DNA of 64,000 nucleotides from the NCBI GenBank assembly GCA_964482235.1, contig CAYZWU010000029.1, forward strand, positions 6,108-70,107, in the 5' to 3' direction. The notes under the pieces are model-generated. The model worked only from the letters and a program-made list of their open reading frames with translations. It had not been told where the DNA came from and did not search any database. The position numbers and the translations under genes are program-made. Shown here piece by piece: positions 33,780-41,249 of this stretch; positions within the stretch are counted from its first letter, which is position 1; every line of letters starts with the position of its first letter. The stretch is from CAYZWU01 sp964482235 (GTDB taxonomy: Bacteria > Planctomycetota > B15-G4 > CAYZWU01).

Positions 33780-34691
33780 TCAGGGGAAGCGCCTTGCTGC
33801 CGCCACGTTTCTCAGAAGTCCCCTCTTCCCGGTGCGGACGATTGGCGTTTTTCCGAAGTGCCTTTTGAAGCCTTTGTTACAGAGGGCTTCGATGTCGTCC
33901 AGGCCGGCATGAACGAGCTCGGGCAGAGGTTCGAGAAGTCTTCCCGATCGGCTCTTTTGCACTGAAGGCAGCCGCTCTCCGTGCGGGCAGGCCTTCAGGC
34001 ACAGGTCGCATCCGAAGACCCATCCATTGAGCAGGTTTTCTTCCGCAGGCAGGAAGTCGCCCCGTTTTTCGATGGTGAGGTAGGAAATGCAAAGACGTGC
34101 GTCGAGTTCGAAGGGCGCGACCAGCGCGCCGGTCGGACAGGCGTCCAGGCAGGCGCCGCAGCCGTTGCATCGAGAGGGCAGAGGATCGTCGGCTTCGAGG
34201 GGGATATCGGTGATGATTTCACCCAGAAGGACGAAGGGGCCGTACTCCTCGGTGATCAGGCTGGTGGAACGGCCGATCCATCCGATCCCGGCTCTCCGCG
34301 CCATGGCTCTTTCCAGGATGGGAGCCGAGTCCACTGCCACGCGGAAGGCGGCATGGGGAACCGCGGTCTCGAGAACGCGGACCGCCTCGTCGAGCTTGTT
34401 GCGAAAGAGAGCGTGATAATCGGGAAGCACGGAGTAGGCTGCCAGCGGTCCGCTGGACGGCAACGGATCATAGGCAGCAGCAGCCACGATGACGGAGCGC
34501 GCATCGGGCAGCAGGGACGAGGGATCGAGCCGGAGAGCCGCGTTTCTCGTCAGGTATCCCATCTCGGCGGAACGGTTCAGGGATAGCCAGCGGCAGTAGT
34601 GCTGGAAATCCTTGCGAAGCGGCTCGGCCGAAGCGACACCCGCCAGGTCGAAACCGACCTCCAGAACAGCGCTCTTCACCATTTCCTTCAT
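33780..34691 (-). CDS. queG: Epoxyqueuosine reductase QueG
   Basis: 303 residues from ATG 34691, with GGAGG nine bases upstream; an in-frame start further up at 34784 is less likely. It catalyses the last step of queuosine synthesis on tRNA, using cobalamin and two 4Fe-4S clusters. Residues in the middle (FRVAVDSAPILERAMARRAGIGWIG) form the family's conserved substrate region with the catalytic Asp. CNGCGACLDACPTGALV and CDLCLKACPHG are the two ferredoxin-like cluster motifs. The C-terminal HEAT-like extension of long QueG forms is short here. The gene is divergent from a lipoprotein gene. Confidence 0.92.
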   Translation of the reverse strand: MKEMVKSAVLEVGFDLAGVASAEPLRKDFQHYCRWLSLNRSAEMGYLTRNAALRLDPSSLLPDARSVIVAAAAYDPLPSSGPLAAYSVLPDYHALFRNKLDEAVRVLETAVPHAAFRVAVDSAPILERAMARRAGIGWIGRSTSLITEEYGPFVLLGEIITDIPLEADDPLPSRCNGCGACLDACPTGALVAPFELDARLCISYLTIEKRGDFLPAEENLLNGWVFGCDLCLKACPHGERLPSVQKSRSGRLLEPLPELVHAGLDDIEALCNKGFKRHFGKTPIVRTGKRGLLRNVAAARRFP

Positions 34692-34829
34692 ACCACAGGT
34701 CCTCCAGATCCCCGCTGCGTCCGCATCTCCGGGGGTTGTCTTTTTTCCGGAACCAGGATAAGTTACGGATTCCGGTGTTGGCAATGCGGATTTCGATCAG
34801 CACCCTTGAACTGCGGAGAAGGATCACTG

Positions 34830-36503
34830 TTGTCTGACGAGCGATCGAGGAATATTACGGAGAAAAAGCCGTGGAGCGCCGGCGGCGAACGGCTTCTTTT
34901 CCTGACCGTCAGCCTGTGGCTGGCTCTTCTCGGATGCGGCAGCGACGATGTCCGCTCATCGCCCGATGAGATCCTCGACACCGTCACGATTCCCGATCCA
35001 TCGATACTCGGCTACGTGCGCGTCGACTCGGCCGCTCTTCTCGGTGTCGATTTGGTGCTAGGCAGGACCGCGGATCTCGGGGAGGTCTTTCCCGCTGCAA
35101 ATCTCTTTGTCGAGTCCTTGCCGGTGGACATGCTTTCCAAGGTGGCCAAGGTCGTGAAGCAGGGAACTCACGTCAATCTCGTTTTTCTGGATCCCGCAGT
35201 CTTCGGGGGCGGTGCCGCCCTTCATTTCGTGCCCAAGAAGCGGGGGAATCTCGTGCGTCTTCTCGACTCGGATCCCGGTTACGTGAGAACGGGGAAGTCG
35301 CCGCCGGAGTTCAGGATGAAGCGTGAGACTTTTCCGCTGCGGGAGTTCATCACTTCCCTGCGAACCTGGGGAATCAGCCTGGAGGTTCCGGGAACGGACA
35401 GGGACCAGCATTTTCTCGTCGAGGAGGATGAGAGCGGCGTTCTGGTGCTTCCCTGCTTCGACGTGCGCCGCGACCTGAAGGCCTTTTTCGAGAGCACCGA
35501 CTACCTGAGCCCCTGGGGCGACGCCACCTGTGTGGTGGATCTCGACATCAAACGGCTGTCCGATGCCTACATGTCCGTCCTTCGAAGCCTGGACAGCTCC
35601 CTGAGAAAGAAGGCTGCCGTTCTCGATATCCTGGACAGGGGAGAGCATCTCCTCAAGGAGGGGAAGCAGCTGAGGCTCATTTCGACGACGATCTTCGGAT
35701 TCCTGGCCGGGATCGACGGTATCCGCTTCGTCTCCCGCTCTCCTGTCACCGGAGGTGCGGAACTGTGCATCGTGGCAACGGACGGGGGGTGCCTGGACCA
35801 GCTCTTCCGCGTCCTGCAAACCGGCGAAGGGGATCTGATCGGGCTGATGTCCGGGGGGCTGGCGTTGCAGCTCAACGCGGGCCCCAATGCCCTGAAGCGG
35901 CTGCTGCGAAAGACCGCCGGCTTCTACGCCAATGACGTGGAGCTCGAACCCGGATCCTTCGATCCCCTGATGGATGCGGTGGATCAATCGTTCTCCTTTG
36001 ACGCGGGACGCTATCTCGTTGGAGCCGGCATCTCCAAGGAGGAGGAGTGGTTGATCTCCCTCTCGGTCCTGACCGACGGGGCGGACCGGGACGCACGCGG
36101 TTCGGCTCAGGAGAGGACCTGGCAATGCATGGCAGAACTTCTGGGCTCGACCATCGAGGCGCATCCGCTCCCCGGACGTCGGAAGATCGTGCATTACACG
36201 ACACCATCCTCGAACGTTCTGAACTTCGAGAGCGGCCTGGACAAGAATTTTCATCTTTCGACGATCCTGTTCGGTGAAACAACCAAGCCGGGTGAACTGA
36301 CGGGACGGCTCCTCCGGCTTGCCGGGTATGGTGTGCCGCGGCCGCGCGGGTTGCCGGAGAAGGCGCCGCTCTATTTCAGGTTCTCGCTGCTGCCGTTGTT
36401 CGATCTTTCCTTGTCCGCAATGGAGAAGTTCCTGTTCTCGGAACTGGTGGGGTCCGGCCGTATCGAGGGAAGAGCTTTGACAATCGACTTTGCCCTGCAG
36501 TGA
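34830..36503 (+). CDS. Lipoprotein of unknown function
   Basis: 557 residues from a TTG at 34830, with GGAGAAGGA upstream. A basic stretch is followed by LLFLTVSLWLALLGCG, a signal with a lipobox-like LLGC, then an acidic linker. The remainder is an alternating alpha/beta protein with no motif I can name. Hydrophobic strands such as ILGYVRVDSAALLGVDLVLG and LDIDxxR-like segments resemble the DUF3352-type proteins that are predicted lipoproteins in several phyla, but I do not claim membership. It is followed closely by the MBL nuclease gene. Confidence 0.6.
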   Translation: MSDERSRNITEKKPWSAGGERLLFLTVSLWLALLGCGSDDVRSSPDEILDTVTIPDPSILGYVRVDSAALLGVDLVLGRTADLGEVFPAANLFVESLPVDMLSKVAKVVKQGTHVNLVFLDPAVFGGGAALHFVPKKRGNLVRLLDSDPGYVRTGKSPPEFRMKRETFPLREFITSLRTWGISLEVPGTDRDQHFLVEEDESGVLVLPCFDVRRDLKAFFESTDYLSPWGDATCVVDLDIKRLSDAYMSVLRSLDSSLRKKAAVLDILDRGEHLLKEGKQLRLISTTIFGFLAGIDGIRFVSRSPVTGGAELCIVATDGGCLDQLFRVLQTGEGDLIGLMSGGLALQLNAGPNALKRLLRKTAGFYANDVELEPGSFDPLMDAVDQSFSFDAGRYLVGAGISKEEEWLISLSVLTDGADRDARGSAQERTWQCMAELLGSTIEAHPLPGRRKIVHYTTPSSNVLNFESGLDKNFHLSTILFGETTKPGELTGRLLRLAGYGVPRPRGLPEKAPLYFRFSLLPLFDLSLSAMEKFLFSELVGSGRIEGRALTIDFALQ

Positions 36504-36519
36504 CAAGTCCGATCCTGGC

Positions 36520-37512
36520 GTGAAGACAGAGAATCACGAGAAACTACCGAGGTGTCGTATCGTTTTCAAAAACAAGATATTCAGCTATCCGGATAGCATC
36601 TATCTCCCGGAGATGGACCTTTGGCTGGACCCGTCGCGCAAGAAGGACCTTGCCTTCGTATCCCATGCGCACGGGGATCACACGGGTCGGCATAAAAGAA
36701 TAATCTCCACGCGGGTCACGGCCAGGATTCTCGAGCACAGGCTCGGCGTCAAGGCCTCCATGACGCCCGAGTGGGGTGAGCGGATCGAGCTGGGACGGGG
36801 TAACCTGACGCTCTTTCCATCGGGGCATATCCTTGGAGCGGCCCAGAGTCTGGTGGAGGTCCGCGGCGAGAGGCTGCTCTATACAGGGGACTTCAAGCTG
36901 AAGCCGTCCCGAACGGCGGAACCGTGCGAACCTGTGTCATGCGACCACCTGATCATGGAGTGCACCTACGGCCTGCCGCAGTACAAGTTCCCTGCGAGGG
37001 AGGAGGTGGAGGGCGCTTTTCTCGACTGCATCCAGACTGCGCTGGAGCAGGGCCGCGTACCCGTGGTGCTTGCCTACGCGCTGGGCCGTGCGCAGGAAGT
37101 GATCAGGATCTTGTCGGAAAGAGGTATCCGCATCGCAGTGGAGAGAGGGGTTTTCGCGCTGGCCACGATCTACGAGGAGTCGGGCATGGAGCTCGGTTCT
37201 TTCGAAGATTATGTTCCCGGCGAATATCGCGACAGGGTAATCGTGTTTCCTCCTCATCTCTGGAATGCCCCGGTGCTTCGCCGGATTCCCGCGAAAATGT
37301 TGATCGCGATGACGGGGTGGGCTGTGGATGGGAGACAGAATTCCTGGTACAGGTCCGATGTCGCATTTCCACTTTCCGATCATGCTGACTTCGATGATCT
37401 GGTCACCTACGTGAAAATGGTACGGCCAGGTAACGTTTATCTCGTCCACGGCTTTCCCGAGTTTGCCGACCATTTGAGAGATCTGGATATGAATGTCGAA
37501 ATGCTGCAGTAG
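36520..37512 (+). CDS. MBL-fold nuclease (CPSF/RNA-processing exonuclease-like)
   Basis: 330 residues from a GTG; a TTG at 36490 overlapping the previous stop is the alternative and neither has a clear ribosome site. Motifs in order: FVSHAHGDHTG (HxHxDH, two-metal site), FPSGHILGAAQSLVEV, LLYTGDFKLKP (bridging Asp), LSDHADFDDL and LVHGF (last His). This is the pattern of COG1236-type enzymes related to CPSF73, RNase J and the ligase-associated exonuclease. The DNA-ligase partner of the latter is absent here, so RNA or DNA as substrate is open. Confidence 0.82.
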   Translation: MKTENHEKLPRCRIVFKNKIFSYPDSIYLPEMDLWLDPSRKKDLAFVSHAHGDHTGRHKRIISTRVTARILEHRLGVKASMTPEWGERIELGRGNLTLFPSGHILGAAQSLVEVRGERLLYTGDFKLKPSRTAEPCEPVSCDHLIMECTYGLPQYKFPAREEVEGAFLDCIQTALEQGRVPVVLAYALGRAQEVIRILSERGIRIAVERGVFALATIYEESGMELGSFEDYVPGEYRDRVIVFPPHLWNAPVLRRIPAKMLIAMTGWAVDGRQNSWYRSDVAFPLSDHADFDDLVTYVKMVRPGNVYLVHGFPEFADHLRDLDMNVEMLQ

Positions 37513-37596
37513 CTCTCATTCTGAACTCAATGTGAAAGAGAGAGTTAGGGCGTGCTTTATCGGGGCCCGTATAATTACTTAAATTCAAGAAAAGGA

Positions 37597-37626
37597 TTGA
37601 AAGAAGACCTTGTTTCTCCTTATAAT
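37597..37626 (+). promoter_or_regulatory. Strong sigma-70-type promoter
   Basis: TTGAAA (37597-37602), 18-base spacer, TATAAT (37621-37626). It is the best consensus promoter in the window. Confidence 0.65.
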
Positions 37627-37713
37627 CTAACCCGAAAATGAGCACTAAAATACGGACATCTAAGCTGAAGGACGAATTTTTTCCGTTGCAGTCACTTTGC
37701 TGTGGTCATAAAT

Positions 37714-37737
37714 ATCCTAGGTACTATCAACTAGGAT
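37714..37737. repeat. Inverted repeat in the leader of the sigma operon
   Basis: ATCCTAG (37714-37720) and CTAGGAT (37731-37737) form a perfect 7-bp palindrome around ten bases. It lies about 90 bases after the -10 box, so it could be an operator for roadblock repression or an RNA hairpin. Confidence 0.45.
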
Positions 37738-37887
37738 GAAGTCACCTTTATTTATTTTTTTAGGAAATAGGTCATTTTTCGATCGATTGAAGATTGAGAA
37801 CAATTAGGTGGCGTATCGTTTGCGTACTATAGCAGAGTGAGGTGATTAGAGCTAACGATGTAGGTCTTATCGATTGAGAGCACTCGG

Positions 37888-38670
37888 ATGAATAAGAGTG
37901 GCTCAAAAAAGAATACCGTTACCGGGAGCGAGAGCTCTTCCAATCTGACGATCCATCCCGTCGACGAAATTCCCCGCCTGAAACTACTCCAGAAAAAGAC
38001 CAAGCACGAAGGCCTGATCAAGGAAATAGCGCTGCTCGAGAGTGGTGACGTCTCGAACAGCAGGTTGAGCAACGTGTTGATGGACGTCTTTCGCGCCCAC
38101 AGCTCTGTCGAAGCCTACACCCTGCTCTATCAGCTGAACTACAAGAACTTCTTCCTGATCATCTTCAGCAAGATTCGATATTATCGTAACTTCTTGGATC
38201 CCAAAGATATACTTCAGGATGTCTTTCTGTCCATCTTCAGGTATCCCCACAAGTTCAACTGCGATAAAGAGAATGCTTTTCGCAACTGGAGCTTTTCCAT
38301 CATTCGCAACACGATCCTCAAGCACCTGAATTCGCGCAAAACGTGTGAATTCTCCACAGAGATATTGTCAGAAGTACTTGAAGATAAACGGGGTTACAAT
38401 CCTCTTGCCACGCTTTCCGATGAGGAGAGCCTGCAGGGATTCCGGAAGTTCTATGTCATCTACCTAGCCCTATACTTAAATATATTTCATGACATTCTTG
38501 CTGAGAGAGAAAAACAGTCGTTACTCTTGGTGGAAGTTAAAGGTAAAAGATACCGCGAAGCATGCGATCTGATGGACATAAAGTTAGAGAATTTCAAGAT
38601 GATCGTTTGCCGAGCACGGAAGAAAATCTTTAGGAAACTGAACCAGATTCTTGGGAATCCGGGGCCATGA
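37888..38670 (+). CDS. RNA polymerase sigma factor (ECF-like)
   Basis: 260 residues. After a polar N-terminus of about 70 residues, region 2 is seen (FLDPKDILQDVFLSIFRYPHKFNCDKENAFRNWSFSIIRN; the DILQDVF part is the core-binding helix) and region 4 near the C-terminus (LAEREKQSLLLVEVKGKRYREACDLMDIKLENFKMIVCRARKKIFRKL) with its helix-turn-helix. Codon use and base composition are less GC-rich than neighbouring genes, which could reflect transfer. The stop overlaps the anti-sigma start (ATGA). Confidence 0.82.
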   Translation: MNKSGSKKNTVTGSESSSNLTIHPVDEIPRLKLLQKKTKHEGLIKEIALLESGDVSNSRLSNVLMDVFRAHSSVEAYTLLYQLNYKNFFLIIFSKIRYYRNFLDPKDILQDVFLSIFRYPHKFNCDKENAFRNWSFSIIRNTILKHLNSRKTCEFSTEILSEVLEDKRGYNPLATLSDEESLQGFRKFYVIYLALYLNIFHDILAEREKQSLLLVEVKGKRYREACDLMDIKLENFKMIVCRARKKIFRKLNQILGNPGP

Positions 38671-39695
38671 AGAGCTCAAGCACCAGCCCGAAATTAACCG
38701 CTTGCGAGAAGTTCGAAGCCGAGCTCAGCGCCTTCATCGACAACGAGCTTGACGAGCTGCACGCTCAGCAAGTCGTTTCGCATCTCGAAAGTTGCAAGGC
38801 CTGCAGGCTTCATGTCGAGCGGATGAGGATCTGTGTCAAGCTCCACCAGGATTCGTACAACGAAGAGGTCATTGCGGCCAGCCTGGATGGACAGGAGATC
38901 TTCAGCGGGCTCACCTCGACTCTTCTGGTCGAGAACATCGACAGGATTGCGGCGCTCTTCTACGAGGTCGGAAAGGCCTTCGTTCTCAAGGGCTCCCGTG
39001 ACAGCCGCAAGTTCCTGCAGCTCAAGGCGCATCTGCTGACCCAGCCGATCCCGATCGGCAACGGCAAGCACGAGGCCAAGAACATCCTGGAGCAGACACG
39101 GGACCTGGCAAAGCTCAACAACGAGTACGACAAGGTGGTGAAGAGGGCCAGCTCCTTTTTCAGGAAGGTCAACCGGGACTCCAACGAGTTCGTGGCCATC
39201 GGGCGCCGCTTCCTCGAGGAGAGTCTCTCCATCGACGACTCGCGGGCCGAATCGCGAATCTACCTGGGATACTCGTACATCATCAGCCGGCGCTACGATC
39301 TGGCGCAGGCTCAGCTCCGCAAGGTTCTGGCCATGCAGGGCGTTTCCGAAAAGAACCGCATGATCGTGTACCAGAATCTCGGCTTTATCGCTACGTACCA
39401 GATGGACTACTACAGCGCCATCGACTGCTTTCAGGAAATCGTCAAGAGCGGTTTTATCGAAAGAAATCCCAATTTCTATCGCGTTCTCAGAAGCCTTGCG
39501 CTGTCCTATGCCAAGGTTTCCAACTTCGATAGATCGATCGAGTTCTTCAACAGGATCGTGGAGGATTATCCTGAAAAGATAGACGAAGTCCGAAGAGATC
39601 TTTTCAGCATGGGGAATTTTCAGAAATTGCTGCACAGCCAGAATCTCTTTCATGAACTTCTCCAGAAAAGGGTTCCGGAACTCTTTTCGAATTAG
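38667..39695 (+). CDS. Soluble anti-sigma factor: zinc-finger (zf-HC2) domain plus TPR-like repeats
   Basis: 342 residues. The N-terminus carries the anti-sigma zinc motif HLESCKAC (H39, C43, C46; C13 as a possible fourth ligand) within AFIDNELDELHAQQVVSHLESCKACR. No transmembrane helix follows, unlike the usual membrane-bound forms. Residues 170-335 are helical repeats of TPR type (YLGYSYIISRRYDLAQAQLRKVLA; YQNLGFIATYQMDYYSAIDCFQEIV; SLALSYAKVSNFDRSIEFFNRIVEDYP). The TPRs would bind a protein or peptide signal in the cytoplasm. It is coupled to the sigma gene. Confidence 0.82.
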   Translation: MKSSSTSPKLTACEKFEAELSAFIDNELDELHAQQVVSHLESCKACRLHVERMRICVKLHQDSYNEEVIAASLDGQEIFSGLTSTLLVENIDRIAALFYEVGKAFVLKGSRDSRKFLQLKAHLLTQPIPIGNGKHEAKNILEQTRDLAKLNNEYDKVVKRASSFFRKVNRDSNEFVAIGRRFLEESLSIDDSRAESRIYLGYSYIISRRYDLAQAQLRKVLAMQGVSEKNRMIVYQNLGFIATYQMDYYSAIDCFQEIVKSGFIERNPNFYRVLRSLALSYAKVSNFDRSIEFFNRIVEDYPEKIDEVRRDLFSMGNFQKLLHSQNLFHELLQKRVPELFSN

Positions 39696-39725
39696 AAGAT
39701 TTCTTTTTTCTTTGGAGTAACTGTC

Positions 39726-40595
39726 ATGTATTCGCTGACGAGAGGCAAGCAGGCAACTAACCATCTCTTCATGGTTATCCTGACCGTCTCTTTCGTCGCC
39801 ACGATCAGCATACTTGTCAATGACGCGGCGATCGGGGATGATGGTGACGAGATCGACATTTTCCTGCCAGGCGGTGGTCAGGGATCCAACACTGGAACCG
39901 GCAACAATCCGTTCTACTCATTCACGCCGATACAGTGGACCAATTCGAACAATCAGCTGAAGGACAAGCTTGTTTCCCTGATCCTCAATTCCCAGGCTAC
40001 ATTCTACAATATTCCGTCTTGTGAAGAGCTCCCCGGCCTCCAGGTCTCCAGCGGGGAGGAGGCGGTCAGGCTCTGTCTCAACACGGCCGGCAGCGGCAGC
40101 ATCCCGAAGAATCCCCATTCGCTCATCGATATCACCGGCTATGCGGGTTGGGATCTCGAAGTCTTCACCGATGACTTCTCTCTTTCGTTCAACGGCCACT
40201 ACAGGTTCGACACGGTTCTGCAAGACCTGTTCGACGGTCTCGCTCAGCTGACCATCAACGGCGGTGTCGATGCCGTGAACTCAAGGCTCTGCATCATGGT
40301 GGAAGGCATCGACGGCTATGATGCCACCACGCTCCACAAGGGCGTTTCCGCCAATGCGGGTGAGTTGCGCTACCTCTTCCAGACACCTGGCAGCGCCGAT
40401 CTCACGTCGCTGATCAACCAGGGCAAGATCGACATCCTCAACGGCGAGTTCGACCGGTTCGGTTTCGTTCTTCTCGGTTACGATGCTCTGGACAACCTCG
40501 TGTCCATCACGAACGTCATCGTCGATGTTGACGAGTTCGATATCGGGCTCGGTTTGGAGTGCCCCGTCAGTCTCATGGCGTACACTCTCAACTGA
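39726..40595 (+). CDS. Secreted protein of unknown function in the sigma operon
   Basis: 289 residues. ATG with GGAG eight to nine bases upstream. A hydrophobic segment (about residues 14-32, LFMVILTVSFVATISILVN) serves as signal or anchor. Then an acidic, Gly-rich linker (DDGDEIDIFLPGGGQGSNTG) leads to a 230-residue beta-rich domain with three Cys (CEELPG, RLCL, LCIM) and one near the end (LECP). No family recognised. It is the last gene of the sigma/anti-sigma operon and precedes a strong terminator, so it is probably the main product or the signal of the system. Confidence 0.7.
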   Translation: MYSLTRGKQATNHLFMVILTVSFVATISILVNDAAIGDDGDEIDIFLPGGGQGSNTGTGNNPFYSFTPIQWTNSNNQLKDKLVSLILNSQATFYNIPSCEELPGLQVSSGEEAVRLCLNTAGSGSIPKNPHSLIDITGYAGWDLEVFTDDFSLSFNGHYRFDTVLQDLFDGLAQLTINGGVDAVNSRLCIMVEGIDGYDATTLHKGVSANAGELRYLFQTPGSADLTSLINQGKIDILNGEFDRFGFVLLGYDALDNLVSITNVIVDVDEFDIGLGLECPVSLMAYTLN

Positions 40596-40618
40596 TCCTT
40601 GGGCAAGACAATAGAAAG

Positions 40619-40651
40619 GCGCTCTCCTCAACTCGAGGTGAGCGCTTTTTT
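40619..40651. terminator. Rho-independent terminator between convergent genes
   Basis: GCGCTC.CCTC pairs with GAGG.GAGCGC around AACTC, followed by six T. On the minus strand the A-run before the stem is weak, so it mainly ends the plus-strand sigma operon; it lies just before the end of acpS. Confidence 0.85.
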
Positions 40652-40655
40652 CATG

Positions 40656-41030
40656 TCATTGGCTGACGGCGATTGCCTGAGCCACGGCGTGATCGCTGGT
40701 GTGCGAGATCGAGACCAGGACTTCCCTGATTCCCGCCTTCCCTGCCGCCGAAAGGGCTTCGCCCTCGAGAACAGCTACCGGCTTCCCCAGATCATCGGTT
40801 TTGATGGTGATATCGTGCCAGGCAACCCCTTTTGCCCAGCCAGTTCCAAGAGCTTTCATCACCGCCTCCTTGGCGGCGAAGCGGCCGGCCAGGCTGATCT
40901 CCGGCTTGTAGCGAGCCTCGCATTCGCGGCGTTCCGAGGGAGTGAATACCTTTTTCAGGAAGCTGTCCCGGACGGTAAGCCTCTTGATCCTCGAGATCTC
41001 GACGATATCGATGCCGATGCCCTTGATCAT
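40656..41030 (-). CDS. acpS: Holo-[acyl-carrier-protein] synthase
   Basis: 124 residues. It transfers the 4'-phosphopantetheine of CoA to a Ser of acyl carrier protein. IKGIGIDIVEISRIKRL opens the protein (Mg-binding Asp); RFAAKEAVMKALGTG holds the second Mg ligand Glu and the CoA-binding Lys; VSISHTSDHAVAQAIA is the C-terminal strand pattern. Length is typical (120-130). AGGAG lies nine bases before the ATG. Confidence 0.96.
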   Translation of the reverse strand: MIKGIGIDIVEISRIKRLTVRDSFLKKVFTPSERRECEARYKPEISLAGRFAAKEAVMKALGTGWAKGVAWHDITIKTDDLGKPVAVLEGEALSAAGKAGIREVLVSISHTSDHAVAQAIAVSQ

Positions 41031-41118
41031 GGTTTCAGGCTCCTGACTTCTAACGCCAGGCCCGGAGGCCCGCCCGGGGTGGGGTGCCGAGTTCCGCCCC
41101 GCCAGGCCTGAGCGGCGT

Positions 41119-41147
41119 TTGCGTTCACAACATCTGCCTGATAGAAT
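41119..41147 (+). promoter_or_regulatory. Sigma-70-type promoter of the helicase operon
   Basis: TTGCGT (41119-41124), 17-base spacer, TAGAAT (41142-41147), about 100 bases upstream of the helicase start. Confidence 0.6.
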
Positions 41148-41249
41148 GGCACGATTGTCGAGACAGGACCAGACCGGTCCTCTATTTTTGTCTCATATCC
41201 TTGAATTTACCGGATCACGAACAGCTCTCATCGAGATTGATCAAGACAG

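Larger units (their letters stand above)
37513..37887 (+). promoter_or_regulatory. A/T-rich promoter and long leader of the sigma-factor operon
   Basis: 375 bases far richer in A/T than the rest of the window. It holds the promoter at 37597-37626, an inverted repeat at 37714-37737, a run TTTATTTATTTTTTT (37747-37761) and, further down, TTGCGTACTATAGC (37819-37832), which could be part of a second start site. From the strong promoter the leader is about 255 bases. Confidence 0.55.

Noticed and set aside
41142..41160. TGGCACGATTGTCG as a sigma-54 (-24/-12) promoter for the helicase operon
   Set aside because: The -24 part fits TGGCAC, but the -12 TTGC element is missing at the right spacing. 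A sigma-70 pair in the same place fits better.
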